Assembly: GCA_050084515.1 (NCBI GenBank)
Contig: CM114271.1
Location: forward strand, 61,504,001-61,568,000
Source of the DNA: Blasia pusilla
Lineage: Eukaryota; Marchantiophyta; Marchantiopsida; Blasiales
Length of the DNA: 64,000 nucleotides
Direction: 5' to 3'
Each line of letters begins with the position of its first letter. Position 1 is the first letter of the stretch. Positions 31,901 to 42,895 of the stretch are shown in pieces. The position numbers were made by a program, and so were the translations under genes. A model generated the notes under the pieces. It worked only from the letters and a program-made list of their open reading frames with translations. It was not told the origin of the DNA and ran no database searches.

Positions 31901-34900
31901 CAACCACAGCAGAAATGACTTCACAATCTTCAAACGACTACTCCCCACTAACACACTCTTTCACACCTCCACTCTTTTCTTGGTGAATGCCAATGGTTTT
32001 ACTAGCTTCAGACGAAATCTCTCCACTCCCTCACTCGTCCACCCTTTTCTTAGTAAATGCACCAGCAAGTTCACTGAAACATATGATTGTATCTATCAGC
32101 AAGACAGATTCGATCGGCTGCTATATATCTTCGTCTCAAGAAACATGTTTCTACCCTTTTTTTCTTCTGTCTGGAGCTTCTCTAGAGACATGGGTCTCCT
32201 TTGCACTACTCTCATATGGTCAATCCTCACTCAATGCACTACTCAGTCTTCTGTTGCTAGCTGACAGCCGTCTAGAGTGCGGCCACAGCTGACAGCTACT
32301 GAACTTACATGAATGTCGAGATGGGTGTTTGGTCTGGTTGATCTCCGATTACACATTCGATCCGAATCTACCTACATCTGCAGAAGGAAGTTTCGGTGCC
32401 AAATTTGGAAATTGAGGATCGAAGGGGTCGAAATTGCAGTCGGTCTGAAGAACTTTGCTGACCTCTTTAACCCAAGAGTCCGGTTTTGAGACTAGTACTT
32501 TCAATGTGCACATGTTCAGCTTTTCAACTTCGCTGATGTTCATCGAGGGAGATATGACAGCGCCATTCCGATCGTGAAAAAGTACTACCCATCTGGGCCC
32601 AGTGGCTACAATGTAAGAATCCCCACGCTCGTGTACACGTGCTCTTAATTTCCATTGCAACTCTAGATCTGTCGACTAGGCTAGAACTGGAGGCTCGAAA
32701 TGCATTAGCTTTCCAAGTGCTCAAAGACGTGTCCTCGAATTCATGACTTCGCAATACCTCCAGAGCAGTTGTCTCGAACTCCCTCATATGTCCTTCATGG
32801 GAGCCCTGGGAGGAAGTTTGGAATAGGGCACTGAACTTTGCGAGTTACGCTTCAGTGTTTAGCCAGACTTCCAAATGTGTCGAGAATAGTTCGAACTGAT
32901 TCCCAAAATGTGCAAAAATTTCAAGGAGGTGGTCCCTAACCTAAGGAGTTTTCCTATGCATACGGTTGGTTCCAGATTTCGGGGTTTCCATTCCAAACTT
33001 GCAGTGGCACAGTTGTAAACCTACTACCATTTCTGCCTCTCGTTTCATTCCCTGAGAGAGATAGGTCCTAGCTTCCTAGACTTCAGTGACATGCAACCTA
33101 GAGTAGGACACTTTCGTGGCCTCATAACATAAGTATTCGTATGAAGAAGACTTTTAGATCCAGAATGGGCAATGTCAAAGCCTGATGTAAGAACGATCCC
33201 TAGCTTGCTTGCTTGACCCTGGAGTATCTCGCCATAGGATGTGTGGTGACCTAAGTTTTCCGTTGATGTTGTGCATCGTTAACCACTCTGCAGGACGAAT
33301 TGCTGTGGGCTGCTTTCTGGCTGTTCGAGGCAACCAGTGAACAGTACTACCTGAACTATGGAGTCCAGAATGCCCAGGTGCTCGGTGGTATCGATTGGGG
33401 AATGACTGAGTTCAGCTGGGATGTGAAGTATGCTGGTGTTCAAGTACTAGCATCCAAGGTTTGTTTCTTACCTTTTTGTCGATTCCAGAGGTCTTCATGC
33501 GTCTCACACTTGTAGGTCCAACATCTAGCAGACCACTACATTCGAAAGCAGAACTTTCGATGACTTCTTCTGATGGCAGGTTGAATTCACCATGAATTGA
33601 ACGGGACTCCACATGAGTTTTCCCTCAGGTATGATCATTAAGTGCTGATGTCAGGCCATTTGACTCTTGACAAGAGCCAGAGTTCATAGTCAGAACTTGT
33701 AGAGTAGTTACTATGTCCCTACCTACCCAGCCTCAGGCATCTACTAGATTCGTATGGATAGACCTGCCAAACAATCACGTCCAAGGCTGCAATTGGAAAA
33801 GCCAGCTGCTAATTGAGCATCTGACTGATTCATTCGACTCGAGATGGACAAAACCGAGAGTGGATGACAAAATTTCCATGCGTGTGAAGTTGCAATTGCT
33901 TATATCTAAATTTCTTCCAAACACTCATTCCCAAGACTGCAATCGGATCAGCCAGCAACTCAACAAGAAGCTGATAGTTCCACTCTCTTCACAAAATCCA
34001 GAGCTCATCACCAGAGACCTTAACTAAATTAGAATGTCAATACACGTCCAGATGCACATACAATGTCCATAGATCTGCAAAAGAGTCACGTACAAGGCCC
34101 CCATTGGAACGTCTGATTTGTTCCAATTTCACCATCGCCATCGATGTGCAGATTCTCATGGAGGGCAGAGGTGGCAAGTTCACAAGCACTCTTCAGTCGT
34201 ATCAAAAGCAGGCAGACTTTTTCATGTGCGCAGCATTGAACAAGAACGGAGGCAACTCCATACATCGGTCCCCAGGAGGATTGATGTGGACACAACCATG
34301 GAACAACATGCAATTTGTCACATCTGCTGCATTTCTCCTCACAGCTTATGGAGACTACTTGGCTGCAGCAAAGCTGCAGCTCCACTGTTCGGGCTCACCC
34401 ATTGGGCCCTCTGATCTGCTCAGTACAGCAAAGGCACAGGTACGACCAATCTATGATGATGGGCTCCACATCCATCCTCACACACTTCTCTCATTCTGTA
34501 GTTCCTTAAATCGATCACTGCTCGAGTTCTCACAACTGAGTGATGGATCTGAGAAACTGCAGAGTTGTCACTGACAGAATTCGCCTTAGATAAGATAGAT
34601 TCTCACAAATGGGTCCCATTGAGAATCGCTCTGAAGTTTGATCTCGAGGCACAGGAAATGCAGTCCTGATAATTAGGTGCCAGTTCTAGTCATAGATAGA
34701 TCTCCATCCTCAAACTTCAAGTAGCAGATGTGCACATATCCCATAGCTTAAAAGATAGCGTATCTTGCTCTCCTGAGGAAAAATGAGGAGAAACTCAACG
34801 ACATACCTGCAAACAATGCTGGAATCTATGAGCGCTGGTTACATTATGCTTTAGATTCAAACTAACCCTAATCTGTTAGCACTGGTTACATCATACTCAA

Positions 34901-36289
34901 ACTTATCCTAACTTGAGCATTGGTTTCATCATGCTGTAGATTCAAACTAACCCTAATATTTGATCACTTGTTATATCATCATGAAGATGCAAACTAACCC
35001 TAATCTTGAGCATTGGTTTCATTATATTGTATATTCAAACTAACCCTCCTATGTGATCGCTTGCTATATCAAGCTGCAGATTCAAACTAACCCTAATCTT
35101 CAGCCTTTATCCTTTTCATCCTGTTCTAAATTCAAAGTAACCCGAACGTTGAGCATTGGTTATATCATGTTGTAGATTCAAACTAACCCTGTGCTCGAGC
35201 ATTGCTTTCATGCTTGAACTAACCCTAATCTCCACGAGAACCTTAAAACAAACCTTAGCATAATGAGGAGTTTTAAATTGTCCCATTCTGTACAAGCTTA
35301 GCCCACTAAACTAAATATTGTATGTGAGAAAACATCTTGATATGTGAATAGCCATTGTCATTCATTCCACTACCAAGATCGCTCATTCTCTCCCACCATA
35401 GAGTTAGTAAATACTACAAGAGCCGAAGACGTATCATTCCTAAACTCTACTCTCCAACCATCTACTTCATAATACTAAAGATACATTCGACGTCTCGACG
35501 AATGCGTGTACCCAACCTACCATGGATCAGACCCTCCAATATAACTAGTTCAACAACAACCAAACCCAGAAACATGAGGTCCAAAAATCTCATCTCTTGA
35601 TTATGGTGAAGATCCATACTAAACTCGCACATTGTAGATTCAAACAAACCCTAATCTCCGATGGCTAGTTACATCATGTTATGGATGCAAACTAACCCTA
35701 ATCTTGGTAAGCTTGTTTCTTTAGTTGTACCGTATATGGTTTGTGCAATTGGTGAAGCAAGTTTTTAGGGGGTTCACTCTTACAAACTCACTTGGCCAAG
35801 TATGGCCTTAGAGTTTCTTGACTCTTTGAGTTCTACCTTTCTGTTCTTTTGATGGGTCCTCTCATCCTATTTTATTCAAGCTTTGTATTCTCTAAGTCAA
35901 AAACTACAATCATCACACATGCCATTGACTACGTTTGCACTTTGCAACTATAGATTGACTACATTTTGGGGAGTAATCCCAAGGGCTTCAGCTACATGGT
36001 GGGTTTTGGCACCAGATTTCCAAACTTCGTTCACCATAGGGGAGCTTCGATTGTTTCAATCAAGAAAGATTCACGACACATTGGTTGTCGTGAAGGATAT
36101 GCGACATGGTACACAAGTCGTGAGGTAGATCCCAATGTTTTGAGCGGAGCACTTGTAGGAGGGCCTGACCGTGATGATCATTACAACGATAAGCGCGAAA
36201 ACTACAATAGCGCAGAGGCGTGTGTCTATAACAATGCTCCATTGGTGGGCGTACTTGCACGACTCACATCAACATCACGTGCATATTAG
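28701..36289 (+). CDS. Glycoside hydrolase family 9 endo-beta-1,4-glucanase (plant class B type), seven exons
   Basis: Spliced exons: 28701-28901, 29940-30152, 31569-31769, 32520-32612, 33294-33458, 34152-34439, 35954-36289. All introns are GT-AG and phase 0, giving a 498-residue protein, normal for secreted GH9B enzymes without a C-terminal cellulose-binding module. Residues 1-23 are a signal peptide (hydrophobic VWLYLMLL core, TRA/DYDY cut). [12 protein letters not shown] carries the catalytic-base Asp pair (about residues 76 and 79). [17 protein letters not shown] is GH9 signature 1. Signature 2 runs [19 protein letters not shown], with the acid Glu near residue 475; the Cys after EA replaces the usual small residue. 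It hydrolyses beta-1,4-glucans in the cell wall, for growth or loosening. It is the only clearly intact host gene here. Confidence 0.95.
29940..30152 (+). CDS. GH9 gene exon 2
   Basis: 71 codons, [16 protein letters not shown] to PEPNVLWVE, with the catalytic-base Asp residues. Acceptor GCGCAG, donor GAG/GTATAC. Confidence 0.94.
31569..31769 (+). CDS. GH9 gene exon 3
   Basis: 67 codons, [19 protein letters not shown] to LLYHAKQ. Acceptor TTGCAG, donor [26 protein letters not shown] is the conserved helix. Confidence 0.94.
32520..32612 (+). CDS. GH9 gene exon 4
   Basis: 31 codons, [17 protein letters not shown] to SGYN. Acceptor TTCAG, donor AAT/GTAAGA. Confidence 0.93.
33294..33458 (+). CDS. 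GH9 gene exon 5
   Basis: 55 codons, [20 protein letters not shown] to GVQVLASK, including the FSWDVKYAG block. Acceptor CTGCAG, donor AAG/GTTTGT. Confidence 0.94.
34152..34439 (+). CDS. GH9 gene exon 6
   Basis: 96 codons, [10 protein letters not shown] to STAKAQ, including the [20 protein letters not shown] block. Acceptor GTGCAG, donor CAG/GTACGA. Confidence 0.94.
34835..35235 (+). repeat. Tandem array with telomere-like words in GH9 intron 6
   Basis: About eight degenerate units of 50-60 bp. The unit runs GAGCATTGGTTTCATCATGC, TGTAGATTCAAACTAACCCT, AATCT. Each carries AACCCTAA or a near form, reminiscent of the plant telomere repeat (CCCTAAA). Two further units lie at about 35628-35705. 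The array lies wholly inside a 1514-bp intron. Confidence 0.85.
35954..36289 (+). CDS. GH9 gene exon 7 (terminal)
   Basis: 111 codons plus [22 protein letters not shown] to SRAY. Acceptor CTATAG is less typical but keeps the conserved AQ/IDYILG junction. Holds both GH9 signatures and the acid Glu. Confidence 0.94.
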   Translation: MDYILGSNPKGFSYMVGFGTRFPNFVHHRGASIVSIKKDSRHIGCREGYATWYTSREVDPNVLSGALVGGPDRDDHYNDKRENYNSAEACVYNNAPLVGVLARLTSTSRAY

Positions 36290-39200
36290 GGATGCTCTAC
36301 AATGTGTCATAGTTTTGGTTATGGCAATTGGTGTAGCTTCAAAGAATATGATTCCCATTTTGGTTACCACAAAAAATCATGTTCACAAAGAAAGAGGATT
36401 TTCTATCTTTCTCTTCAATTTAGAACTTAAATAGAATTAATTTTGAATAAAAAATCACATGTATTTTCCTCGATGGTATCACCAACCTACCAAGACTTGC
36501 TTTGAGTAACCTCATTAGAATAAGGTCTGATGAGATGATGATCTTGGCATGCTTAACGATTGGCTTGTATGACTTACAAAATTGTTGCATGCACGTTAGG
36601 GACTAGTTGTATGGAACATATATCAAGGTGGCAATAGTCCATTAATCTTGTCAATGATTTATAGGATTATAGAGGAGATTTCATTTGGTTTATAATTTTT
36701 TTGAGATTTTGATTTTGGACAATCTTATCAACATTCATGACTTACTCCTTGGCATAAATTCCCATTGCATTGTTTTTGTGGTTGCATTGTGTGTGCATTT
36801 CCATTTTTCTTTCATCTTGGCAGTATATTCCATAATGTTTTCATGTTTGTTTCACTTTTGCGCTTCCACTTTTACAATTTTTAGGGCCGAGAGCGTCCTT
36901 GGGAGTTTTTACCCTAAAAATGATATCATTTTTTGGGTTACAAAATAATATTATTTTGTAACCCATATGCATAGATGATTCTTGGTCCTTACTTTTCATA
37001 TTGATTTTACTCATTAAAAGCACATATCCATACTGCTTGCAATGTGCAACGTTCTCAAACAACTTTTATGGGATTTCATTATTACTCCCATGGGACGTAT
37101 ATGTAAGCAAATGGTGTATGCTACTGTTGTTATGATGAAAATCTCCAAAATTGGTCAAGATGTGCTGAGATTAAGGTACGAATTCCAACTAGGCCATAAA
37201 AACAAGTCGTTGATTCTTAACAATTTGATCAAATCATACTAGGACCTAGATATCAACCTTACTCCCATGAGCCCAAGTTCCAATAGTAATCTCAAATTTG
37301 GCTTAAGGACCTTTCCTAACTTTGAGATGCAATTTTTAACTTAAGAGTAAGTCATGTCATTGGTTATAACTCAAAGAGAGAGGAGTTGCAAGATATTGTC
37401 CTTTTTTTCCAATATGTTTTAATTTCGAGTTAATCCTTTAAAATTCTAGTAAGGAGTTACATGTTTGGTCGCCAACATTTATGGCTCAATGTCTTATAGA
37501 AGGGAATCTTTGAGCTAGCCTTATGAAGAATTGGAAAAAATGAAAAATTCCCAAATATTTGGGTGTTCTTATGCCAACCAAATGCAAAACCTTGAGCTAT
37601 TTAAGCTTCAATTTAATTATCCTCAAATTAATTATGGTAATAAATTTCCCTTAGAAAAATTTCATCTCTTAATTTATATAGCCAATAGGAGCCTAGAACT
37701 AGCTAGTTTTTTTAATTACAATTGTGAAAGAAATCATAGCTATGAATTTTCTCTTCCACTTGTCATTTATGGTGCTAAGTTTAGGATTGCAAAACTATAG
37801 CATCCCAAATTATTGATGGGCCATAAATAAATTTTGTAATTGCACCTGTGGGTCTTCACCAACCAAAATACAACCATGCAATCATTCTTCCAAGTAACTA
37901 AAAATATAACCTAAAGCTAGCTAATTATGGATAAAGCTATGAGTAAAGCTAGAAGATTGAAATTTGAAATTATAATTTATGTTTTGAAGCTCTTGGAAAA
38001 ACATCCTCACATAGAAAATAGAGGGTAATAGGGCAGAATAGTCATGCAGGCTTCCCTCATCCTTTAACTTGTAATCATTAATAATTCCCCTTTCGAGTTA
38101 CACGTCTAGTAGGATGGCATTTTGATTGTGATTATACTCTGTAGTATGTCATGTCCATGTGGAAGATATGGAGGTTGGTGGCTTCAACATGCAATACATG
38201 AAGCAATGATGGAACCAAGTAGGCTTACTTGATTGAAGTGAGAAAAAGACAAAGAAAAGAAACCACCAATGGAAATAACCTCAACTAGGTATTCGAAGTG
38301 CGAGATACTCTCTACAAAACAATGATCTAAGCATAACAATAAATCCATTTTCCAAGATTTTAGACTCTAGGAAAGAAAATTTCCATACAATAGAATAATT
38401 TTGAATCTACAATGGCGTAAATTCATGTTGTTCAAAATTGAGAGTTCCTAACATTCATAATCTTTGATTACTATATTCTTGCACTCGCAAATTCTTATAG
38501 ATTTCTTTCTTTAAGATGACTTTTTAAGAAATAAATAATTTTAAAATACATGTCTTCTAGCAATGAATGGAAACTCCACCACCATAGACCACTATGAAGA
38601 TTGATTGCTTCTTGCATTTGTAATAAGCTCTTTATTGAATGTAGACAAGTGGTAACGAAATTCATTGCTCACAATCCACCACATAGGTAACCTATGCATA
38701 TAAGTTAATAGGTGACTTATGAGTAGTCTAAGTTCAATCAATATATGATTTGATCCAAAAAAGAAAAACATGAAATTTTAAGAAACATCAATCTCAATCC
38801 AAAAATGCTAAAATTATTCTCATTTGACCATTTACTAAAGATATAGCCAAACTTTTATCTTACTCCCTACATCGTGGACATGATTGAACTCTAATCATCA
38901 ACCAACTATAATGTAGCAATTTTTGCGTGCATATTATATATAACTATATAATCCACATTATTTTATGCAACCACACACCATTGCAATAAGCACCATTGAT
39001 CTTCCCAAAACTAGGGAAATTTTTTTTTCTTACACTCACATATATATACCAAGACCTCACAACCAACCTTATAAAAGGTGATTAGGTATCCTAACTCCAT
39101 ATAAAGTCATTGCATCTAATTTGATAAATCCACTAATCTATATTTATTTGAGACACATCTATCATTCCTTAGAAACTACATCAAGAAGGAGATCAATCAA

Positions 39201-41345
39201 GAGATATGCCACCCTTTAGGATAATCATAAAAAATAACATAATGTGGTAGCATCAATCCCTCATAAATCCATAAGATATACACCTCAAGCCTAAAAATAC
39301 CACATCCAAGATTCAATCTACTCTTCCATCCACATTTGTAAGATCACTTGGCAATCCTAACACGAAGACTCAAGGAGGTAAGACATTGGAAACGCAAAAT
39401 TGTGCATCCTACAATAACATCTATCATTGATAGTGCTGTCTATTATAAGTGGCCATAATCTCTAGGATGACATCTCTTGATCTATACATAATAGAATTCT
39501 CACCATATGGTCACATACCTTGATGTATCCTTAAGCCTATTTCATAGCGATAAACCCAATATTATATCCCTTCTAGGTTTTGATTCTCATTCTATTAAAG
39601 GTCAAATTCAATAAGAGTTGGAGTCCCAATCATAAGGCCAATTTTGAAATTATGATTGCAAAATATCAAGAGATAAAAATAAGGGACTCTACGAGAATGA
39701 ACCTCTTCAAGTAGTAATAATAGAAGATGATAGTGGTGGTTAGAAGAAGATCATTTAATAATCTTTACGTGTGACCTTTCAAGATAAGCAATAAGAGTTC
39801 TAAAGACTATAGAAGTCCTTGGCCTGAAGGAATAAAGATCGACTTTCTTTTTTACTGTTAAAAGAGCTTGAAGCAAAAGGTAATGTAACAGAGTGTTTAA
39901 GCAAAATTTAATTTTAGAAAATCTCTTTTAAGTGTAATTTTAGGATCCCATTTCTTGAAGATAGATGAAAAGTGAGATAAAGAGAAAAAAACATATCTAG
40001 ACTTATGATAAAGCTTGTTGCATTGGGAAAATCACTTGATGAGATTAAATAAGTAGTACATTTGATATCGTTAAAGAAGGATATCTCATGTTTAAGGATA
40101 CCTTGATATTTTCTTAGGGTATCCTTGAAATTTAATGTAAAGTATCCTTCCTACATCTTCCCAAAACAGCAAGCTCCCTAATTCGCTTTTACCTCCATAT
40201 TGTGGAAGTCTGCATCTTAAGTTTGCTCTGGATTTATACCTCCTTTAGTGCGTCCTTCACTGCCTCCATGAGGATGATCAACTGGATTCGTAACAACACC
40301 CCGAACAACGGGGCGTCTCCCTAACCACCGCCCTACATATTCTCCAACATCCTAAATCTAAGACTAGAGGAATATGGAGGAAGTGTATAATGTAAATAAA
40401 AATGCAAGATGAAATAAAATTCTTACGTACATAACCATCAAAATAATGAAATTTTTTTCATAATGCTTGAAGGATAAAGTTTATGTTTCCCTATAAAGAA
40501 ATTCACTTGGATCCTTGTTACGGCCCCACCTTAAAGGCCTTAAATTGCGGTTCCTCAGTAGGTTTGTGTAGGATTACACATTTTCTATAGAGACACCATA
40601 GTGCTCCAACAAATCCCTTAAGTGACCTGGATCAAAAGGACTCAAGTTTGCGCTCACTTTCCAACACTACGCGGATTCATATTGAAGTCTCGTTGTGGGC
40701 CCCGTCATCACATTGAAACCTTAGTTTTCTACAAGTTTTGTGTCTATTATATTATTATAAAGATTTGTATTGATTATCTTTCTACTGTAGTATCTTTGTA
40801 TGTCGTATTATGCAAATTCAACCAAAATGGCATTAATGTCATTATGTTAACTTGACATATCCATTATAGCATTCCCATCGGATTAGTATAGTATGTTTGC
40901 GGATTAGTGTAGTATATTCAACTCTATATCGTATACTTTCCCATGGTATACGTAGCGTAGTGTCTCTTGTTGTTTAGGCCTACCTAGTGTCTCCCTTGGA
41001 TTGAAAACTCTCATACACAACCACAAAATTGGTCTTTGGGTTTGTATTGAAGACTAGACACAAATTTATTTTTTTTAATTTTTTACGATCTTGCTGAAGG
41101 TCTTAGAGTCTTGTGTCATCCTCCATTGCAATTTCCACTCTCTTACCTCAAAAATAGGTAGCAACAATTCTCCCAGTAAGAGTTAGCTTGTGCATGAAGC
41201 GGCGTCATACATACAATACATTTGAGAGCCAAGAAACTGTTCATATGGAGATTGAAACGTGAACGTAGTAGTGCCTTGCCACTATTGTATGATCGAAATC
41301 CCCACGCCGAAATACCATTTAATTTTCTATGCAAAGTCTACAAAT
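36290..41345. other. AT-rich DNA downstream of GH9, no gene seen
   Basis: About 5 kb of AT-rich sequence with only short chance frames (none above 90 codons). It contains the palindromes at 36911-36964. No LTR, RNA gene or domain recognised. The first few hundred bases should hold the GH9 3' UTR; AATAAA-like words occur near 36440. Confidence 0.5.
36911..36964. repeat. Two overlapping palindromes (28 and 30 bp)
   Basis: 36911-36938 is palindromic around TGATATCA with one mismatch pair. 36935-36964 is a perfect 30-bp palindrome centred on AATAATATTATT with outer arms GGGTTAC/GTAACCC. They share GGGT. Possible miniature-element remnant or cruciform. Confidence 0.9.
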
Positions 41346-41836
41346 ATGACACTTGTCACATCTGAGTAGCCGATAGGCCGAGATATATCGTGGATAGGGC
41401 GTAGGAGCCAGCGGACTATCTTGAGTGTAACTTTGTCCCACGGTGTCGGATGAGGTTGAGGATAGGTCCATTGTGTCAGGAACGTCCTTTCTGACAACTT
41501 TCATATTGAGGTCTTTCACTGTCGGGTGACTTGTTGACCACATCACCCGCCCCTGGTAACCTGTGCGCGCAGGTTACCAAGGAGAGGATTATTTTTAGGA
41601 GAAGAGCCTTTTGGCTCTTCCCAACCCTATATAAGAGAGGAAGATGGCTTTCCTAAGCCATCTTTTTCATGTTGGGCCGTTGGAGCACCTCCCTTGTATG
41701 TGTGTGAGATAGGACTAGGATGCTAGCGTGCAGATTCCTTGATAGCACAAGGTGGACGAGGCTCGATATGCCGATGTAGATTGAGGAGTGGAGTTTTAGG
41801 CCGGGTGTGCGGTTTTTACTACTCTTTATTTTTACA
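41346..41836 (+). repeat. 5' LTR of family B, copy B3 (LTR2)
   Basis: Begins near TGACACTTGTCACATCTGAG and ends near CTCTTTATTTTTACA, with TG...CA ends. It shares its first 80 bp with LTR1 but not with the 3' LTR. TATATAA at 41628-41634. After the LTR no standard initiator-Met primer site was recognised. Confidence 0.75.
41524..41664 (+). promoter_or_regulatory. LTR promoter bracketed by inverted repeats
   Basis: In order: GGGTGA/TCACCC (41524-41548); GGTAACCTG/CAGGTTACC around TGCGCG (41555-41578); GAAGAGCC/GGCTCTTC around TTTT (41601-41620); TATA box (41628-41634); AAGATGGCTT/AAGCCATCTT around TCCT, a perfect 10-bp stem (41641-41664) that straddles the expected start of transcription. The set recurs in LTR1 and LTR3. 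A conserved structural promoter is inferred. Confidence 0.8.
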
Positions 41837-42895
41837 TGAGAAAGCTATGAGGGGGCTGGTGGGAATTCGTTGTTTGCAGGTAGGCAAGCGAGTTGCATTG
41901 GTCGGGAGCCCCAGGAGACGTATGTGTTGCGGGTGTTTGTCATTTTTCTATTTGGAAGGCCGTGGGCGGAAGTGTTGTCCGTTTTTCTCATATTTTGGTG
42001 GTGCGGATTGATGGGGCACAACAGCATGGTGTAGCGCAGGTTGTGATGGCAGGTATAGCGTCGTCTAATAGCGGGAATGTTGGGATTTTGCAGGAAGGAG
42101 AGTTAGGGCTTGCAGCCGCCGGGGGGCTGTCAAGTAAATGGCGGCTAGGTCGCGAAGGCTAGGGTTAGGGCGGTGACAGGCACGGATGGTGCGCGCCCCC
42201 CCCCCCCCCCTCCCCCTCAAGGTGGGAGGCGCGCATAGGAGCGCGCACCCCCCATCCCCGCGTGTGGGGATGGACGGAGAGGTTTGCGTGACATTATGTT
42301 TTTGGGGCGCGACAAGGCGTTGCGAGAGTTGACGATGGAGGGGCAGTGCGCATGATGCCGACGGGTTGTTCGCATCTGTTGACGGGAGGATCGACATGTT
42401 GGTCGAGGAGAGTGTTGTGTTACGGAGGTTGTCATATGACGTGGAGGAGTGCATGTTAACGGTGCAGCAGGTTGGAGGGCGTGATCAGGTTACCCATTCG
42501 AGTCGCTTTTCCTGCACTTGTCGAGTGTGATTGAGAGTGCTGGGTATCGGGTAGTAGCTGGTGCTAGGTGGATGCAGTGATGGTGACGAGTGTAGATTCT
42601 ATTCATGTGTAGCATGTTGGTGGATATACAGCGGTTGCCGAGTAGGGGTCGTGTGTATGACCCGAGAGAATGTCGCTAGGTTAGGTGAGTCAGTTGGGAG
42701 GCTCATGGTGAGCCCGAGTGTTGCATATGCGTGAGGCCGGGTATTTCATCTCGGGATTGACGTTAGCATAGGTGAGCTAGTGAGGAGTGTGGGAGACTCT
42801 TGGTGAGTCTAAGTGCTTGAGCCGGTGAGAGCGGATTGTCATCACGGAATTCATCTAGGGTTCGGAAGAACGGGGTAGTGGGAGCAGTAGTAGTG
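41837..42895 (+). other. 5' leader of copy B3
   Basis: Long untranslated leader, homologous to 18482-19785 on the other strand. Contains a C-run of about 15 at 42196-42211. A 90-codon non-ATG frame (41739-42011) spans the LTR-leader border and has the same length in B1. No primer site assigned. Confidence 0.5.

Noticed and set aside
34835-35235. True interstitial telomere tract
   Set aside because: The words AACCCTAA recur only once per 50-60 bp unit, not as a tandem 7-mer.
36290-41345. Additional genes downstream of GH9
   Set aside because: Only short AT-rich frames without domains or plausible exon series.
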